Assembly: GCA_003599575.1 (NCBI GenBank)
Contig: QZKV01000003.1
Span: 1-64,000, forward strand
Direction of reading: 5' to 3'
From: Desulfobacteraceae bacterium
Lineage (GTDB): Bacteria > Desulfobacterota > Desulfobacteria > Desulfobacterales > Desulfosarcinaceae
Length of the DNA: 64,000 nt
Below, in pieces: positions 32,086 to 41,101 of the stretch. The stretch's first letter is position 1. The number at the start of each line of letters is the position of its first letter. The position numbers and the translations under genes were made by a program. The notes below the pieces were generated by a model. The model did not search any database and was not told the DNA's origin. It worked only from the letters and a program-made list of their open reading frames with translations.

Positions 32086-35037
32086 TCACAGTTCCTGGGT
32101 CAAGCGTTTCAGGTAGATGACCGCCGGTTTGGTATTCAGATGGTGCAGCACCTGATAGGCCCGGGCATCTTTGATCAATCGCGCCACCCGGCTTTTCGGA
32201 TCGAGCAGGTTGCCGAAGATCAAGGCGTCGGTCGGACAAGTCTGGGCGCAGGCGGTGGTGAATTCGCCGTCGCGCAGCGGCCGGTCTTCATTGCGTGCTC
32301 GGACCTTGGCCGCCACTATGCGCTGGATGCAAAAGGAGCATTTTTCCATGATCCCCTTCTGCCGCACGGTCACTTCGGGGTTGAGCTGCATGTTCAGCGG
32401 CTCCGGGCGCCTCCAGGTAAACCAGTTGAAGCGGCGCACCTTGTAAGGATCGTTCTGGGAGCAGAAGCGCGTACCGAAACAGCGGTTGTACACCTGGTTG
32501 TTGAGGCCGTCGACGCTGTGATGGGGCGCGAAAACGGGACAAACCGACTCGCATGGGGCTGCGTCGCAATGCTGGCACAGCATGATCAGCCAGCCCACCC
32601 GCCACGTGCCCGGTTCGAAATAGCGTTGCGTCCGGATCCATGACATTTCGCGCATCTTGAGCATCTGTTGGCGGCCCACGAAGGCCACGTTGTTTTCCGC
32701 GTAGCAGGCCATCACGCAGGCCCCGCAGCCGATGCAGCGGTCCAGGTCGACGACCATGCACCAGCGGAATTCCGTGTGCTGGTGCGGAGCGTAAAAATCC
32801 ACATCGCGATGGTAGCCCTCGGCCAGAGGCATGGTGATGTGCGGCTTGTGCCCGGCGGAGGCAGCCTCCCTGTAATGCATGAAAACTTCGCGCTGCAGGA
32901 TGTCGCGGCCCTGGTCGGTAAAACTCCCGCTGGTGGTGGCAATGGCGAAGCGTTCCTCCAGACGGTTGATCTTGACCACGAAAGAGGTGCCGGCCATCGC
33001 GCCCCTTTCATCGGTCTTGGGGGAAAGCAGTTGGTAGGCATTGCCGGGCAAACCCTCGGCAAACCGTCCGAAATGGGTATGGCCCTGGCCGAGCGGTACG
33101 GCCACCTGGCCCGGCGGGACAGAGGGGATCGGCATCACCGGCACCGCAATGGCTCCATGCGGCGATTCGATCCGGACCAAATCATTTTGGGACAACTCCA
33201 GCCGGCGGGCATCGTCCGGGTTCATCTCGACCCAGCCGCCCCAGGTGATCTGGGTAATGGGATCGGGAAACTCCTGGATCCAGGGCCGGTTGGCCATGCG
33301 ACCGTCATAGAACTGGACGGTCGGGTATACGACCGCGTGAAACGCCCCCAGCTCCGGCTTGCCGGTTTCCTTTGGAAATACGGCTTCGTCCAGCCTTCCC
33401 GCGAGTTTGGGGGGTGACACAGGCCTTTGATCTTCCGGCCAGCGCCCGCCGCGGCGCAGCGTTTCCATCCAGAAGCGCGTGAAATTGCCTGTGCCTTCCT
33501 TTTCCTGCTGCTTGCGCCAGGCGGCCTGGAGCATTTCCAGGAAGCTGGGATGATCTTCGCCCCTGCGGTCAAAAAGCGACTGGATCAGCAGGTCGCCCAA
33601 TGGGCGGGTGTCCATCAGGGGTCCCATGGTGGGTTGCAGGACACTCAGGATGTTCTCCTTGGGGCGGTAATCCCCCCAGGTTTCCAGGAAAGTGTGCGCC
33701 GGAAGCTGCAGATGCGCCAAGGCGCCGGTTTCGTCTGTGAAGCTGGAGAAGCTGATCACTGCCGGCACCTGCCGCAGGCCGTCGCCAATCTGCCAGGCGG
33801 CGGGCAGGGTGAATACCGGGTTGCTGTCGTGAACCAGCAGCACATCGATATCTTTTGCCTGTAAACGCCGGCCGAACTCCTGCATGGCCGCGGCCGGGGC
33901 GGCCGCGCCGATGGCATGCGGGTTTCGAAAATCCAGCAGGGCCAGGCTTTCCTGCTTGAAGGCGCACAATAGATTGGCGGCGATCGCGCTGGGATAGGCA
34001 TTGGGGGTCAACAGGCCGTTGCCTCCCGCCAGGGCCAGTGGCCGGGCGGCGCTTTGAAAGCGGCGCGCGACCCTGCGCAGTTCTTCTTCGGGCACCCCGC
34101 TTTGACCGGCCGCATCGCGGACCGAATAGGGTTCAAGCAGCGCCTGCAGCATGTTGCGCCGCCCGGACGCCCAATGCGCCGGGGCCTCTTGTTCCATGAG
34201 GGCTTTGAGTATGCCCAGGCCGACCAGATACTCCTTGCCCGGCGCCACCAGAAGCACATGGTCGGCGTTGGCGGCCGTCTGGGACCGGCGGGAGCCCACA
34301 TGGACAAAGAAGTTTTTGCGATCCGCGCGGGGTCGATGAAAAAGGCCGAAGCGACGGGCGTACTCCACATTGGAAAGCCAGGTCTCCAGGAATGGGGCGT
34401 CGAAAGAGATCAGAAAATCGGCCTCATCGATCCGGTAGGTGGGCAGCGCCTTTTCCCCGAAAACGGCCTGATTGGCCGCTTGCAGTGCCTCATAGGCCAA
34501 TGGCTCGTACATGAGGTGGCTTTGGGGTCCGGCCCCGAACCCGGCCAATCCCTGATCGATGACCTCTTTGAGCGTGCCGGTGACCAGAGGGGTTAACAGC
34601 ACCAGCCGTTCCTGGCGGCCCTGGTCGCGCAGGCTCTGCAGGCGCTGGGCCAGCAGCCCGGCGGCTTTGGTCCATTCCAGCGCCTGCCGGGAGCCGTCCG
34701 CCAGACGCACGGACGGTTGCCGGATCCGATCCGGATTGTAAAGGCCGGTCAATGAAGCCTGGCCGCGGGGGCAGAGCTTGCCGGCGCTGATCGGGTGCAA
34801 CGGATTGCCTTCGGCCTTGACAATGCGGCCGTCCCGATTCGCCACCAGCATGCCGCATCCAGCCGGGCACTCTCGGCAGGTGGTGGCAAAATAGGTCGGT
34901 TGGCCGGGGATGATACCTTCGGGAGGACGGACGTACGGAATCAAATCCGGTAATTCCGGCGCGCAGCCGGTGGCGAAGGCCACACTGCTCCAGCTCATCA
35001 GTTTGAGGAATTCGCGGCGCTTGATGCCTTTGGCCAT
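32086..35037 (-). CDS. actB: ACIII subunit ActB: molybdopterin-like domain fused to Fe-S domain
   Basis: 983 residues. A Tat-type signal (KRREFLKLMSW) followed by FATGC suggests export and perhaps lipidation. Residues about 45-720 form a MopB-like domain with Cys at 54, 57, 61 and 89 (CRECPAGC...KLCPRGQ); in ACIII this domain has no molybdenum. Residues about 755-960 form the ferredoxin domain: CIGCGACVMACY, CQHCDAAPCESVCP, RFCSQNDPYKVRRF and KCSFCIQRI...TTACAQTCP. In RFCSQND an Asp replaces a Cys, as expected for the 3Fe-4S cluster of ACIII. Transfers electrons from ActC to the hemes. First gene of the block; the ATG at 35037 has a weak ribosome binding site. Confidence 0.92.
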   Translation of the reverse strand: MAKGIKRREFLKLMSWSSVAFATGCAPELPDLIPYVRPPEGIIPGQPTYFATTCRECPAGCGMLVANRDGRIVKAEGNPLHPISAGKLCPRGQASLTGLYNPDRIRQPSVRLADGSRQALEWTKAAGLLAQRLQSLRDQGRQERLVLLTPLVTGTLKEVIDQGLAGFGAGPQSHLMYEPLAYEALQAANQAVFGEKALPTYRIDEADFLISFDAPFLETWLSNVEYARRFGLFHRPRADRKNFFVHVGSRRSQTAANADHVLLVAPGKEYLVGLGILKALMEQEAPAHWASGRRNMLQALLEPYSVRDAAGQSGVPEEELRRVARRFQSAARPLALAGGNGLLTPNAYPSAIAANLLCAFKQESLALLDFRNPHAIGAAAPAAAMQEFGRRLQAKDIDVLLVHDSNPVFTLPAAWQIGDGLRQVPAVISFSSFTDETGALAHLQLPAHTFLETWGDYRPKENILSVLQPTMGPLMDTRPLGDLLIQSLFDRRGEDHPSFLEMLQAAWRKQQEKEGTGNFTRFWMETLRRGGRWPEDQRPVSPPKLAGRLDEAVFPKETGKPELGAFHAVVYPTVQFYDGRMANRPWIQEFPDPITQITWGGWVEMNPDDARRLELSQNDLVRIESPHGAIAVPVMPIPSVPPGQVAVPLGQGHTHFGRFAEGLPGNAYQLLSPKTDERGAMAGTSFVVKINRLEERFAIATTSGSFTDQGRDILQREVFMHYREAASAGHKPHITMPLAEGYHRDVDFYAPHQHTEFRWCMVVDLDRCIGCGACVMACYAENNVAFVGRQQMLKMREMSWIRTQRYFEPGTWRVGWLIMLCQHCDAAPCESVCPVFAPHHSVDGLNNQVYNRCFGTRFCSQNDPYKVRRFNWFTWRRPEPLNMQLNPEVTVRQKGIMEKCSFCIQRIVAAKVRARNEDRPLRDGEFTTACAQTCPTDALIFGNLLDPKSRVARLIKDARAYQVLHHLNTKPAVIYLKRLTQEL

Positions 35038-35608
35038 AAAGGTCTCATATTTTTGACTTTGAAAAGGTCATCTTTTTTGCCAGGGAGCCTCTCAGAGGCC
35101 GGCTCGGGTCGGATTTCCTGTTCGGCGGGTCGGCATCAACGATCGCGATTGAAAGCAACGTCCGAATTGGAACGCAGCCTAGCATTGCGCATGTACAAAC
35201 AAAATCAGGCCAAACATGTATTTTGAATAGGTTCCGGACAGTATGCCGGTGGTCTTCACCCCATCGGCGACCGTGACCACGTGCCTGCCGGCGTGCGCCT
35301 TCCAGCGCGCGGACGCGAACTTATGCTCCGGGGCCGTTCGCGGTCCCGTCCTGGTCCTTATTGGAAGCAGTCTCGGCCGGACGGTCATCCTTCCCCAAAA
35401 CGGTTGCATTCTGATGGTGAAACGATGCATCGGGCGCCTGGCGCGCGCTCAGGCAACCGGGGCCGTTCAGATCGGCGGACACGCGGCACAAATCACAAAT
35501 AGGGTGGATACCTGATACCCCGCTTTCAGCGGGCATTTTATGCTTGGGGATGACTCTGAACACCCGCGCTCATTGCCCAAACAAAAAACCGACCAAGGAG
35601 CAATCGTC
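35038..35608. other. Long intergenic region upstream of the ACIII block
   Basis: About 570 bp between actB (leftward) and the membrane-protein gene at 35609. It should carry the ACIII promoter. Overlapping short ORFs on both strands (35179-35430, 35243-35515, 35321-35563) have no family look and are not called. A small hairpin, CCCGCT-TTC-AGCGGG, lies at 35519-35533, followed by CATTTTAT, which could be a weak terminator for rightward transcription. No FNR box that I trust was found. Confidence 0.4.
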
Positions 35609-36187
35609 ATGACCACCCACTCAGCCATCCGCCGCCGGGAAATGCAGGATCCGCACCTAAACAGGTGGTGGGTCTTCCGGATGGGTGCGGCCGGCGGACT
35701 GGCGGCCGGGATCGGTTACATGCTTTTCGAAATGTCGGCGGCCTGGCTGCTGAAGGGTGAACTTTTCAGCCCCTTGCGGTCGATCGCGGCCATGCTGCTG
35801 GGCCGGGATGCGCTGGCCCCCTGGTATTCAGCCTTCGCCGCCGTGCTGATCGGGATGGCGATCCATCTGATGCTATCGATATGTTTCGGCTGGTTGTTTG
35901 CCTTCCTGGCGGCACGCTATCGCATCCGGAGTGGTTCTCCCCTGGCATGGCTGGGATGGGGCGGGATGTTCGGAACGGGATTATGGATCGTCAACTTCTA
36001 TCTTGTGGCACCCCTTTTCGGGTGGTACTGGTTTCCGCTGGGGACCCTCCCGTTCGTCCAGGCATTCCTCGGACATGCCTTCTTCTTTGGTGCGCTCCTG
36101 GGCTGGCTTGTTCATCGCAGGTTAAAACCCTATCTTCCGCCTGGATCGACCAGGGATGTGCCGGTTCATGGGGGCGTGCCCCGATAA
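35609..36187 (+). CDS. Hypothetical four-helix integral membrane protein
   Basis: About 192 residues. The start is fixed by CAAGGAGCAATCGTC before ATG 35609. Four hydrophobic segments are visible: WVFRMGAAGGLAAGIGYMLFEMSAAWL, YSAFAAVLIGMAIHLMLSICFGWLFAFLA, SPLAWLGWGGMFGTGLWIVNFYLVAPLFGWYW and PFVQAFLGHAFFFGALLGWLVHRR. The tail is short and charged. His and Trp residues within the helices are notable but not a known metal site. I do not recognise the family. It lies alone between the ACIII promoter region and the ergothioneine locus. Confidence 0.7.
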   Translation: MTTHSAIRRREMQDPHLNRWWVFRMGAAGGLAAGIGYMLFEMSAAWLLKGELFSPLRSIAAMLLGRDALAPWYSAFAAVLIGMAIHLMLSICFGWLFAFLAARYRIRSGSPLAWLGWGGMFGTGLWIVNFYLVAPLFGWYWFPLGTLPFVQAFLGHAFFFGALLGWLVHRRLKPYLPPGSTRDVPVHGGVPR

Positions 36188-36193
36188 CAATAC

Positions 36194-36207
36194 ATACCGC
36201 ACGGTAT
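36194..36207. promoter_or_regulatory. ATACCG-CA-CGGTAT palindrome (TetR-type operator candidate)
   Basis: Perfect 6-2-6 inverted repeat just after the stop of the membrane-protein gene and about 235 bp upstream of the molybdopterin/cysteine desulfurase gene. Half-sites of the ACCG/CGGT type are used by several TetR-family repressors. No TetR gene is in the window, so the assignment is speculative. Confidence 0.3.
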
Positions 36208-36440
36208 TCAAACGCTTGCCTTCGATCCTTATGTTTCCGCCACTTGGACGCACTTGCGTCGTTCATTTCCCCCGCTCGCGCATGGTGAGCCGCTTTCAAC
36301 GCCACTAGCCAATTTCCAACGGACCGCACCTCCGGAGATGATGTTGCTGCATGGCGGACTCTGGTGCTGTGTACCTTTACCGCTGCGGTGACCTTTCCAG
36401 GCAAGGCTTCGCGCTTTGCAAAACCTTCAGGAGATGGTTT

Positions 36441-39400
36441 GTGCAAACCTTTTCTAGAGAGCGCCGTGTCCTTTGCGGGATTTGTCCGGCGGGCTGCTGG
36501 ATCGTTGTATCTTACGATCAAGAGGGCCGCATGGCAGCCGTGCGGCCGGATGACACCTCTGCCCTGGGCATCCTGTGCAAACTGGGCGAGCACTCACCCG
36601 AGATCGTCTACTCCCCGCATCGCTTGAAAACACCCCTGCGCCGCAAAGGGCCCAAGGGGACAATGGATTTCGAAGCGATCTCCTGGGATGCGGCTTTCGA
36701 TGAAATCGTCGCCCGCCTCAACGCGCTCAAGGAGGCCTCGGGACCCGAGGCGGCCGCCATTTATACCGGCCGGGGCAGCTTCGAGCTGGGCATGTGCGAC
36801 GTGTTTCAGCCGGCCGGGGTCGCGGTCTCTTCAGCCTCCAGCGTGCTCTTTCCGTTCGGTTCGCCCAACACCATGGGCGTGGGGGCCTTGTGCTACGTCT
36901 CCTACGCCATGATCGCGCCGCATGTCACCATGGGCGGCATGCTGATCAACATGTTTTCCGATCTGGAAAATGCGGATCTGATCGTGGTCTGGGGGGCCAA
37001 CCCGGCCACGGACAGTCCGCCGCTTGATTATTACCGCATTGCGGAAGCGGCCAAACGCGGTGCGCGGGTGGTGGTGATCGATCCGCGGCGCACGGCCACC
37101 GCCAAACTTGCGGGCGCCGAATGGGTGCCCATCCGGCCGGGCACGGATGGAGCGCTGGCCCTGGGGCTGTGCCAGGTGCTGATCGCAGAAGAATTGCATG
37201 ACGAAGCCTTTGCCCGCAACTGGACCCACGGCTTCGACCAGTTCGTCGCCTATTTCCAGCATTTCCGTCCCGAAGTGGTCGAATCGATTACCGGCGTCCC
37301 GCAGGAGACCGTGCGCTCGCTGGCCCGGCGTATCGCCGCCGCACGCGGTGCCTCACCGGTGATGTATACCGGATTGGAGTACAACGACAGCGGCGTGCAG
37401 GCCATCCGGGCCACCATGGTCCTGTGGGGCCTGGCCGGCCAGCTGGATGTGCCCGGCGGGCGCTGCTTTACCATGCCGGGCAGTGAATTTCCGATCAACC
37501 GCCAAGGCTTGATCGCCAACCCCAACATGAAAAAAGCCCTGGGGCTGGAAAGCTTCCCGGTCTACAGTGCTTACCGGGGCGAATCGCATGCCAACGCCCT
37601 GCCCGAAGCAGTGCTCAACGGCCGGCCCTATCCGATCCGCGCGTTGCTCGTTTTAGGGGCTTCGATCACCACGGCCTGGCCGCAACCGAGCGTTTGGCGG
37701 CGCACCCTGGAGGCTTTGGATCTGCTGGTGTGCATCGATGTGAACCTGACGGCCGATTGCGCTTATGCCGATATCGTGCTGCCGGCGGCCACCTGGTACG
37801 AAATCGAATCGTACATGCGCTACGGTCCGGTCTTCCGCATCCGCGAAAAAGTGATCGAGCCGCTGGGACAATCCCGCAACGCCTTTTTTATTCTGACCGA
37901 GTTGGCCGAGCGGCTCGGATACGGCCACCTGTACCCGCGCAACGAAGAGGCGTTGCTGCGCCATGCCCTCAAGGCTTCGCCCTTCACCCTGGAACAGGTG
38001 CGCGCCGCGGGCGGCGCGGTGCGCATCGAAACCGGGCTGATGCAATATAAGAAATGGGAAAAAGGGCTGTTGCGCGCCGACGGGCGTCCCGGATTCGACA
38101 CGCCCACCGGCAAATTCGAGATCGCATCCACGATTTTGGAGGAACACGGCTATGCGCCCCTGCCGGTTTATACCGAACCCCAGGAAGGTCCGCTGGCCCG
38201 GCCGGAACTGACGCGCGACTATCCGCTGGTGTTCAACTCCGGCGCGCGGGTGGCCACCGATTTCCGCAGCCAGTTCCACGGCATCGAGGGGCTGTGCCGA
38301 CAGCGGCCCGAGCCCACCATCATGCTCAACGCCGGCGACGCCGCGGCCAGGGGGATTGCGGACGGGGATGCGGTGCGGGTGCGCACGCCGCGCGGCCGGG
38401 TGCGCATGCGCGCCCTGGTCAGCGATGATATCGTAGCCGGTGCCATCGACGCCAACATGGGCGGCGGCGGCCCGCTCGGACCAGCCGCCTGGCAGGCCTG
38501 CAACATCAATGACCTGACCGGCTTGCGCTACGATCCCATCTCCGGATTTCCCATCTACAAAGCGCTTTTATGCGAGGTGGAAAAAGTCGCTCAGGACGGC
38601 GGCGCCTTGCGCATCGATTCGGGCGAGCCGGCCGCGCTGGCCGGGCATCTGTCCCGTGCCGCCGAAGCACCCGCGAGTGCCGAGCGCATCTATCTGGACC
38701 ACAACGCCACCACCAGCCTGGCCCCTGAGGTGATCCGCTGCATGACCGATGCTTTGCGCGACGGGTACGGCAATCCCTCGTCCATTTACCGTGAGGGCCG
38801 TGCGGCCAAAAACGCGCTGGAAGAGGCCCGCCGCAAAATCGCCAAGCTGCTCGGGTGCACGGCGCGGCGCATCTACTTTACCGGCGGCGGCAGCGAGGCC
38901 AACAACTGGGTGATAAAAAGCAGCGCTTTGGCCCACTGGGATAAAAAGTCGCACTTCATCACCTCGGCCGTCGAACACTCTTCGGTATTGAAGGTGATGG
39001 AATGGCTGCGCGCATACGGTTTCCCGGTGACCCTTCTGCCGGTGGACCGCTACGGCCAGGTCGATCCCGACGACCTGGCGTCGGCCATCACTCCCAAAAC
39101 GGTCCTGGTCAGCATTATGACCGCCAACAACGAGACCGGTACGATTCAGCCGATTGCGCAACTGGCCCGCATAACGCGGGAACGCGGGGTGCTGTTCCAT
39201 ACCGATGCGGTGCAGGCCGCCGGCAAGATCGCCCTGGATGTCATCGATCTGGACGTCGATTACCTGACCATGTCCGCGCACAAGCTGCATGGCCCCAAAG
39301 GGGTGGGCGCGATCTATGTGCGCAAGGGTGTCAACCTCACGCCGTTGATTCATGGGGGCAGGCAGGAGCATGGCGTGCGCGCGGGCACGGAAAACAGTCC

Positions 39401-39842
39401 CGGTATCATCGGATTCGGCCGGGCCGCCGAACTGGCCGAGAACCGTCTGCCGGAATCGGCCGGCCGTGTCGAACGGTTGCGCAACCGCCTGCAGGCAGGC
39501 CTGCTTGCGATCGTTCCCGGCGCCCGGCTCAACGGCCATCCGCGTGAGCGCCTGCCCAACACCTTGAATATCTCTTTGCCGGCGGTGCGGGGGGAGAGCA
39601 TGGTGCTGGCCCTGGACATGAAGGGGGTTTCCATTTCGTCGGGTTCGGCCTGCCGCTCGGGTTCGCCCAATCCTTCACATGCGCTTTTGGCCATGGGCCT
39701 GACCGCCGAGCAAGCCCATTGCGCCCTGCGGTTTTCTCTGGGCCGCGCCAACAGCGAAACCCAGATCGACCGGGTCGTCTCCCTGATCGACGATACCATC
39801 CACCAGTCCATGAACAGCGTGCGGTTCGTGACCTGTCGATGA
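36441..39842 (+). CDS. Molybdopterin oxidoreductase-cysteine desulfurase fusion (metallopterin-dependent ergothioneine synthase)
   Basis: About 1133 residues in two parts. Residues 1-710 are a DMSO-reductase-family domain: a 4Fe-4S site with Cys 12, 15, 19 and 46 (CGICPAGC...CKLG), a candidate Mo-ligand Cys near 151 (GALCYVS), NADLIVVWGANPA-type MGD binding and a C-terminal dinucleotide-binding domain. Residues about 750-1133 are a complete cysteine desulfurase: IYLDHNATTSLAPEV, PLP-Lys 948 (SAHKLHGPKG) and sulfur-carrying Cys 1071 (GSACRSG). There is no signal peptide, so it is cytoplasmic. GTG 36441 follows AGGAG; the track start at 36351 lacks support. From memory, the Caldithrix abyssi ergothioneine synthase has this kind of metallopterin/desulfurase plan. 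The adjacent egtD supports conversion of hercynine to ergothioneine with sulfur from cysteine. Confidence 0.85.
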   Translation: MQTFSRERRVLCGICPAGCWIVVSYDQEGRMAAVRPDDTSALGILCKLGEHSPEIVYSPHRLKTPLRRKGPKGTMDFEAISWDAAFDEIVARLNALKEASGPEAAAIYTGRGSFELGMCDVFQPAGVAVSSASSVLFPFGSPNTMGVGALCYVSYAMIAPHVTMGGMLINMFSDLENADLIVVWGANPATDSPPLDYYRIAEAAKRGARVVVIDPRRTATAKLAGAEWVPIRPGTDGALALGLCQVLIAEELHDEAFARNWTHGFDQFVAYFQHFRPEVVESITGVPQETVRSLARRIAAARGASPVMYTGLEYNDSGVQAIRATMVLWGLAGQLDVPGGRCFTMPGSEFPINRQGLIANPNMKKALGLESFPVYSAYRGESHANALPEAVLNGRPYPIRALLVLGASITTAWPQPSVWRRTLEALDLLVCIDVNLTADCAYADIVLPAATWYEIESYMRYGPVFRIREKVIEPLGQSRNAFFILTELAERLGYGHLYPRNEEALLRHALKASPFTLEQVRAAGGAVRIETGLMQYKKWEKGLLRADGRPGFDTPTGKFEIASTILEEHGYAPLPVYTEPQEGPLARPELTRDYPLVFNSGARVATDFRSQFHGIEGLCRQRPEPTIMLNAGDAAARGIADGDAVRVRTPRGRVRMRALVSDDIVAGAIDANMGGGGPLGPAAWQACNINDLTGLRYDPISGFPIYKALLCEVEKVAQDGGALRIDSGEPAALAGHLSRAAEAPASAERIYLDHNATTSLAPEVIRCMTDALRDGYGNPSSIYREGRAAKNALEEARRKIAKLLGCTARRIYFTGGGSEANNWVIKSSALAHWDKKSHFITSAVEHSSVLKVMEWLRAYGFPVTLLPVDRYGQVDPDDLASAITPKTVLVSIMTANNETGTIQPIAQLARITRERGVLFHTDAVQAAGKIALDVIDLDVDYLTMSAHKLHGPKGVGAIYVRKGVNLTPLIHGGRQEHGVRAGTENSPGIIGFGRAAELAENRLPESAGRVERLRNRLQAGLLAIVPGARLNGHPRERLPNTLNISLPAVRGESMVLALDMKGVSISSGSACRSGSPNPSHALLAMGLTAEQAHCALRFSLGRANSETQIDRVVSLIDDTIHQSMNSVRFVTCR

Positions 39843-39878
39843 TCGGCGGCACCCGGCCGGCACCGGAAAGAGAGTTCG

Positions 39879-41027
39879 ATGAAACCGATTGCAGGAAAAC
39901 AACATCGCTTGCAAAGTTATTCCCCTGCGGAACAATGGGCCGAACCGCGCGGGCAAGTTCAAGACTTGAGCTGGGGCGCCCGGCAGCGCCTGTCTTTCGC
40001 CAACTATGTGCGCGCGGATTTCAAAGATGAAATCGGCAAGGATGTCCGGGAGGGATTGTCCGCCAGGCCGAAGACCCTTCCGTGCAAGTACTTCTACGAT
40101 GACCTGGGCTCGCGTCTGTTCGATCAGATCTGCCGCCTGCCGGAGTATTATCCCACGCGTACGGAAATATCGATTTTGCGGACTTCGGGGGCGGCGATCA
40201 TGTCCTTTTTCGAGCCGCAACCCGGTGACCTGGTGGAGATCGGTTGCGGTGCCGATCTGAAGATCCGCCAGCTGTTCGAGCGGACCGACCCGGACCGTCT
40301 CGCGCACATCCGCTATGTGCCCATGGACATCAGCGCCGGCTGCCTGGTGCAATCCGCGCGCCGGATGCTCGCTGATTTCAGGGGCTTGAAAGTTCATGCG
40401 CTCATCGCCGATTTCACCCGCCATGTGGAACGAATTCCGGCCGGCCGGAAGATGATCGTGTTTTTCGGCGGGACCTTCGGCAATTTTACATTCGCGGAGG
40501 GCATCGATCTGTTAAAGCGCCTGGCCGGCATCATGGGACCGGAAGACCGGTTGGTCATCGGCCTGGACATGATCAAAGAAAAAGAGATCCTGGAAGCCGC
40601 CTACAACGATCGGCAAGGGGTTACAGCCGCATTCAATCTGAATCTCCTCCAGCACATCAACGTGCGGCTCCGGGCGGATTTCGATCTGAATGCGTTCGAA
40701 CATCTGGCGTTTTGGAACGAGCGGCAGGAGCGCATCGAAATGCACCTGCAGGCCAAAAAGGATTTCAATGTTAATCTTGCCGAACTGGGCATCTCCTGGT
40801 CTTTCACCCGCGGGGAGAGCATTCGCACCGAAATCAGTCAGAAATTCAGCCGAAAAAGCGCGCAGGAGCGCTTCCGCAAGGCCGGCTTGCAAGCAATTGC
40901 CTGGCATACCGATCCGGCCGGGTGGTTCTGCCTGGTGGAACTGCGCAGATTGCAGGCCTTGGACCTCGGATATGCCATCCAGCCGTCCGGAAATGGGTGT
41001 GAGAAGGTCGTCCCCTCCGGGGCTTGA
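39879..41027 (+). CDS. egtD: EgtD: L-histidine N-alpha-trimethyltransferase
   Basis: 382 residues; makes hercynine from histidine and three SAM. Family blocks are CKYFYDDLGSRLFDQICRLPEYYPTRTE, EIGCGADLKIRQLF (SAM motif), FFGGTFGNF, LVIGLDMIKEKEILEAAYND, GVTAAFNLNLLQHIN and DAFEH-like DLNAFEHLAFWNERQERIEMHL. It is about 60 residues longer than mycobacterial EgtD, mainly at the N-terminus. ATG 39879 follows GAAAGAGAG. It lies 36 bp after the synthase, so the two form a minimal operon. EgtB (oxygen-dependent) and EgtA/C/E are absent, consistent with an oxygen-independent route. Confidence 0.9.
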   Translation: MKPIAGKQHRLQSYSPAEQWAEPRGQVQDLSWGARQRLSFANYVRADFKDEIGKDVREGLSARPKTLPCKYFYDDLGSRLFDQICRLPEYYPTRTEISILRTSGAAIMSFFEPQPGDLVEIGCGADLKIRQLFERTDPDRLAHIRYVPMDISAGCLVQSARRMLADFRGLKVHALIADFTRHVERIPAGRKMIVFFGGTFGNFTFAEGIDLLKRLAGIMGPEDRLVIGLDMIKEKEILEAAYNDRQGVTAAFNLNLLQHINVRLRADFDLNAFEHLAFWNERQERIEMHLQAKKDFNVNLAELGISWSFTRGESIRTEISQKFSRKSAQERFRKAGLQAIAWHTDPAGWFCLVELRRLQALDLGYAIQPSGNGCEKVVPSGA

Positions 41028-41101
41028 TTCAAAACAGCGCCTAACCATCGGGTCGGGGCATCTCGGGGTCAATCCATCCGAGAGAAAAGTGAGGCCTCGG
41101 T

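Noticed and set aside
35179-35563. Short ORFs on both strands upstream of actB
   Set aside because: Overlapping, low-information translations without ribosome binding sites; left as intergenic.
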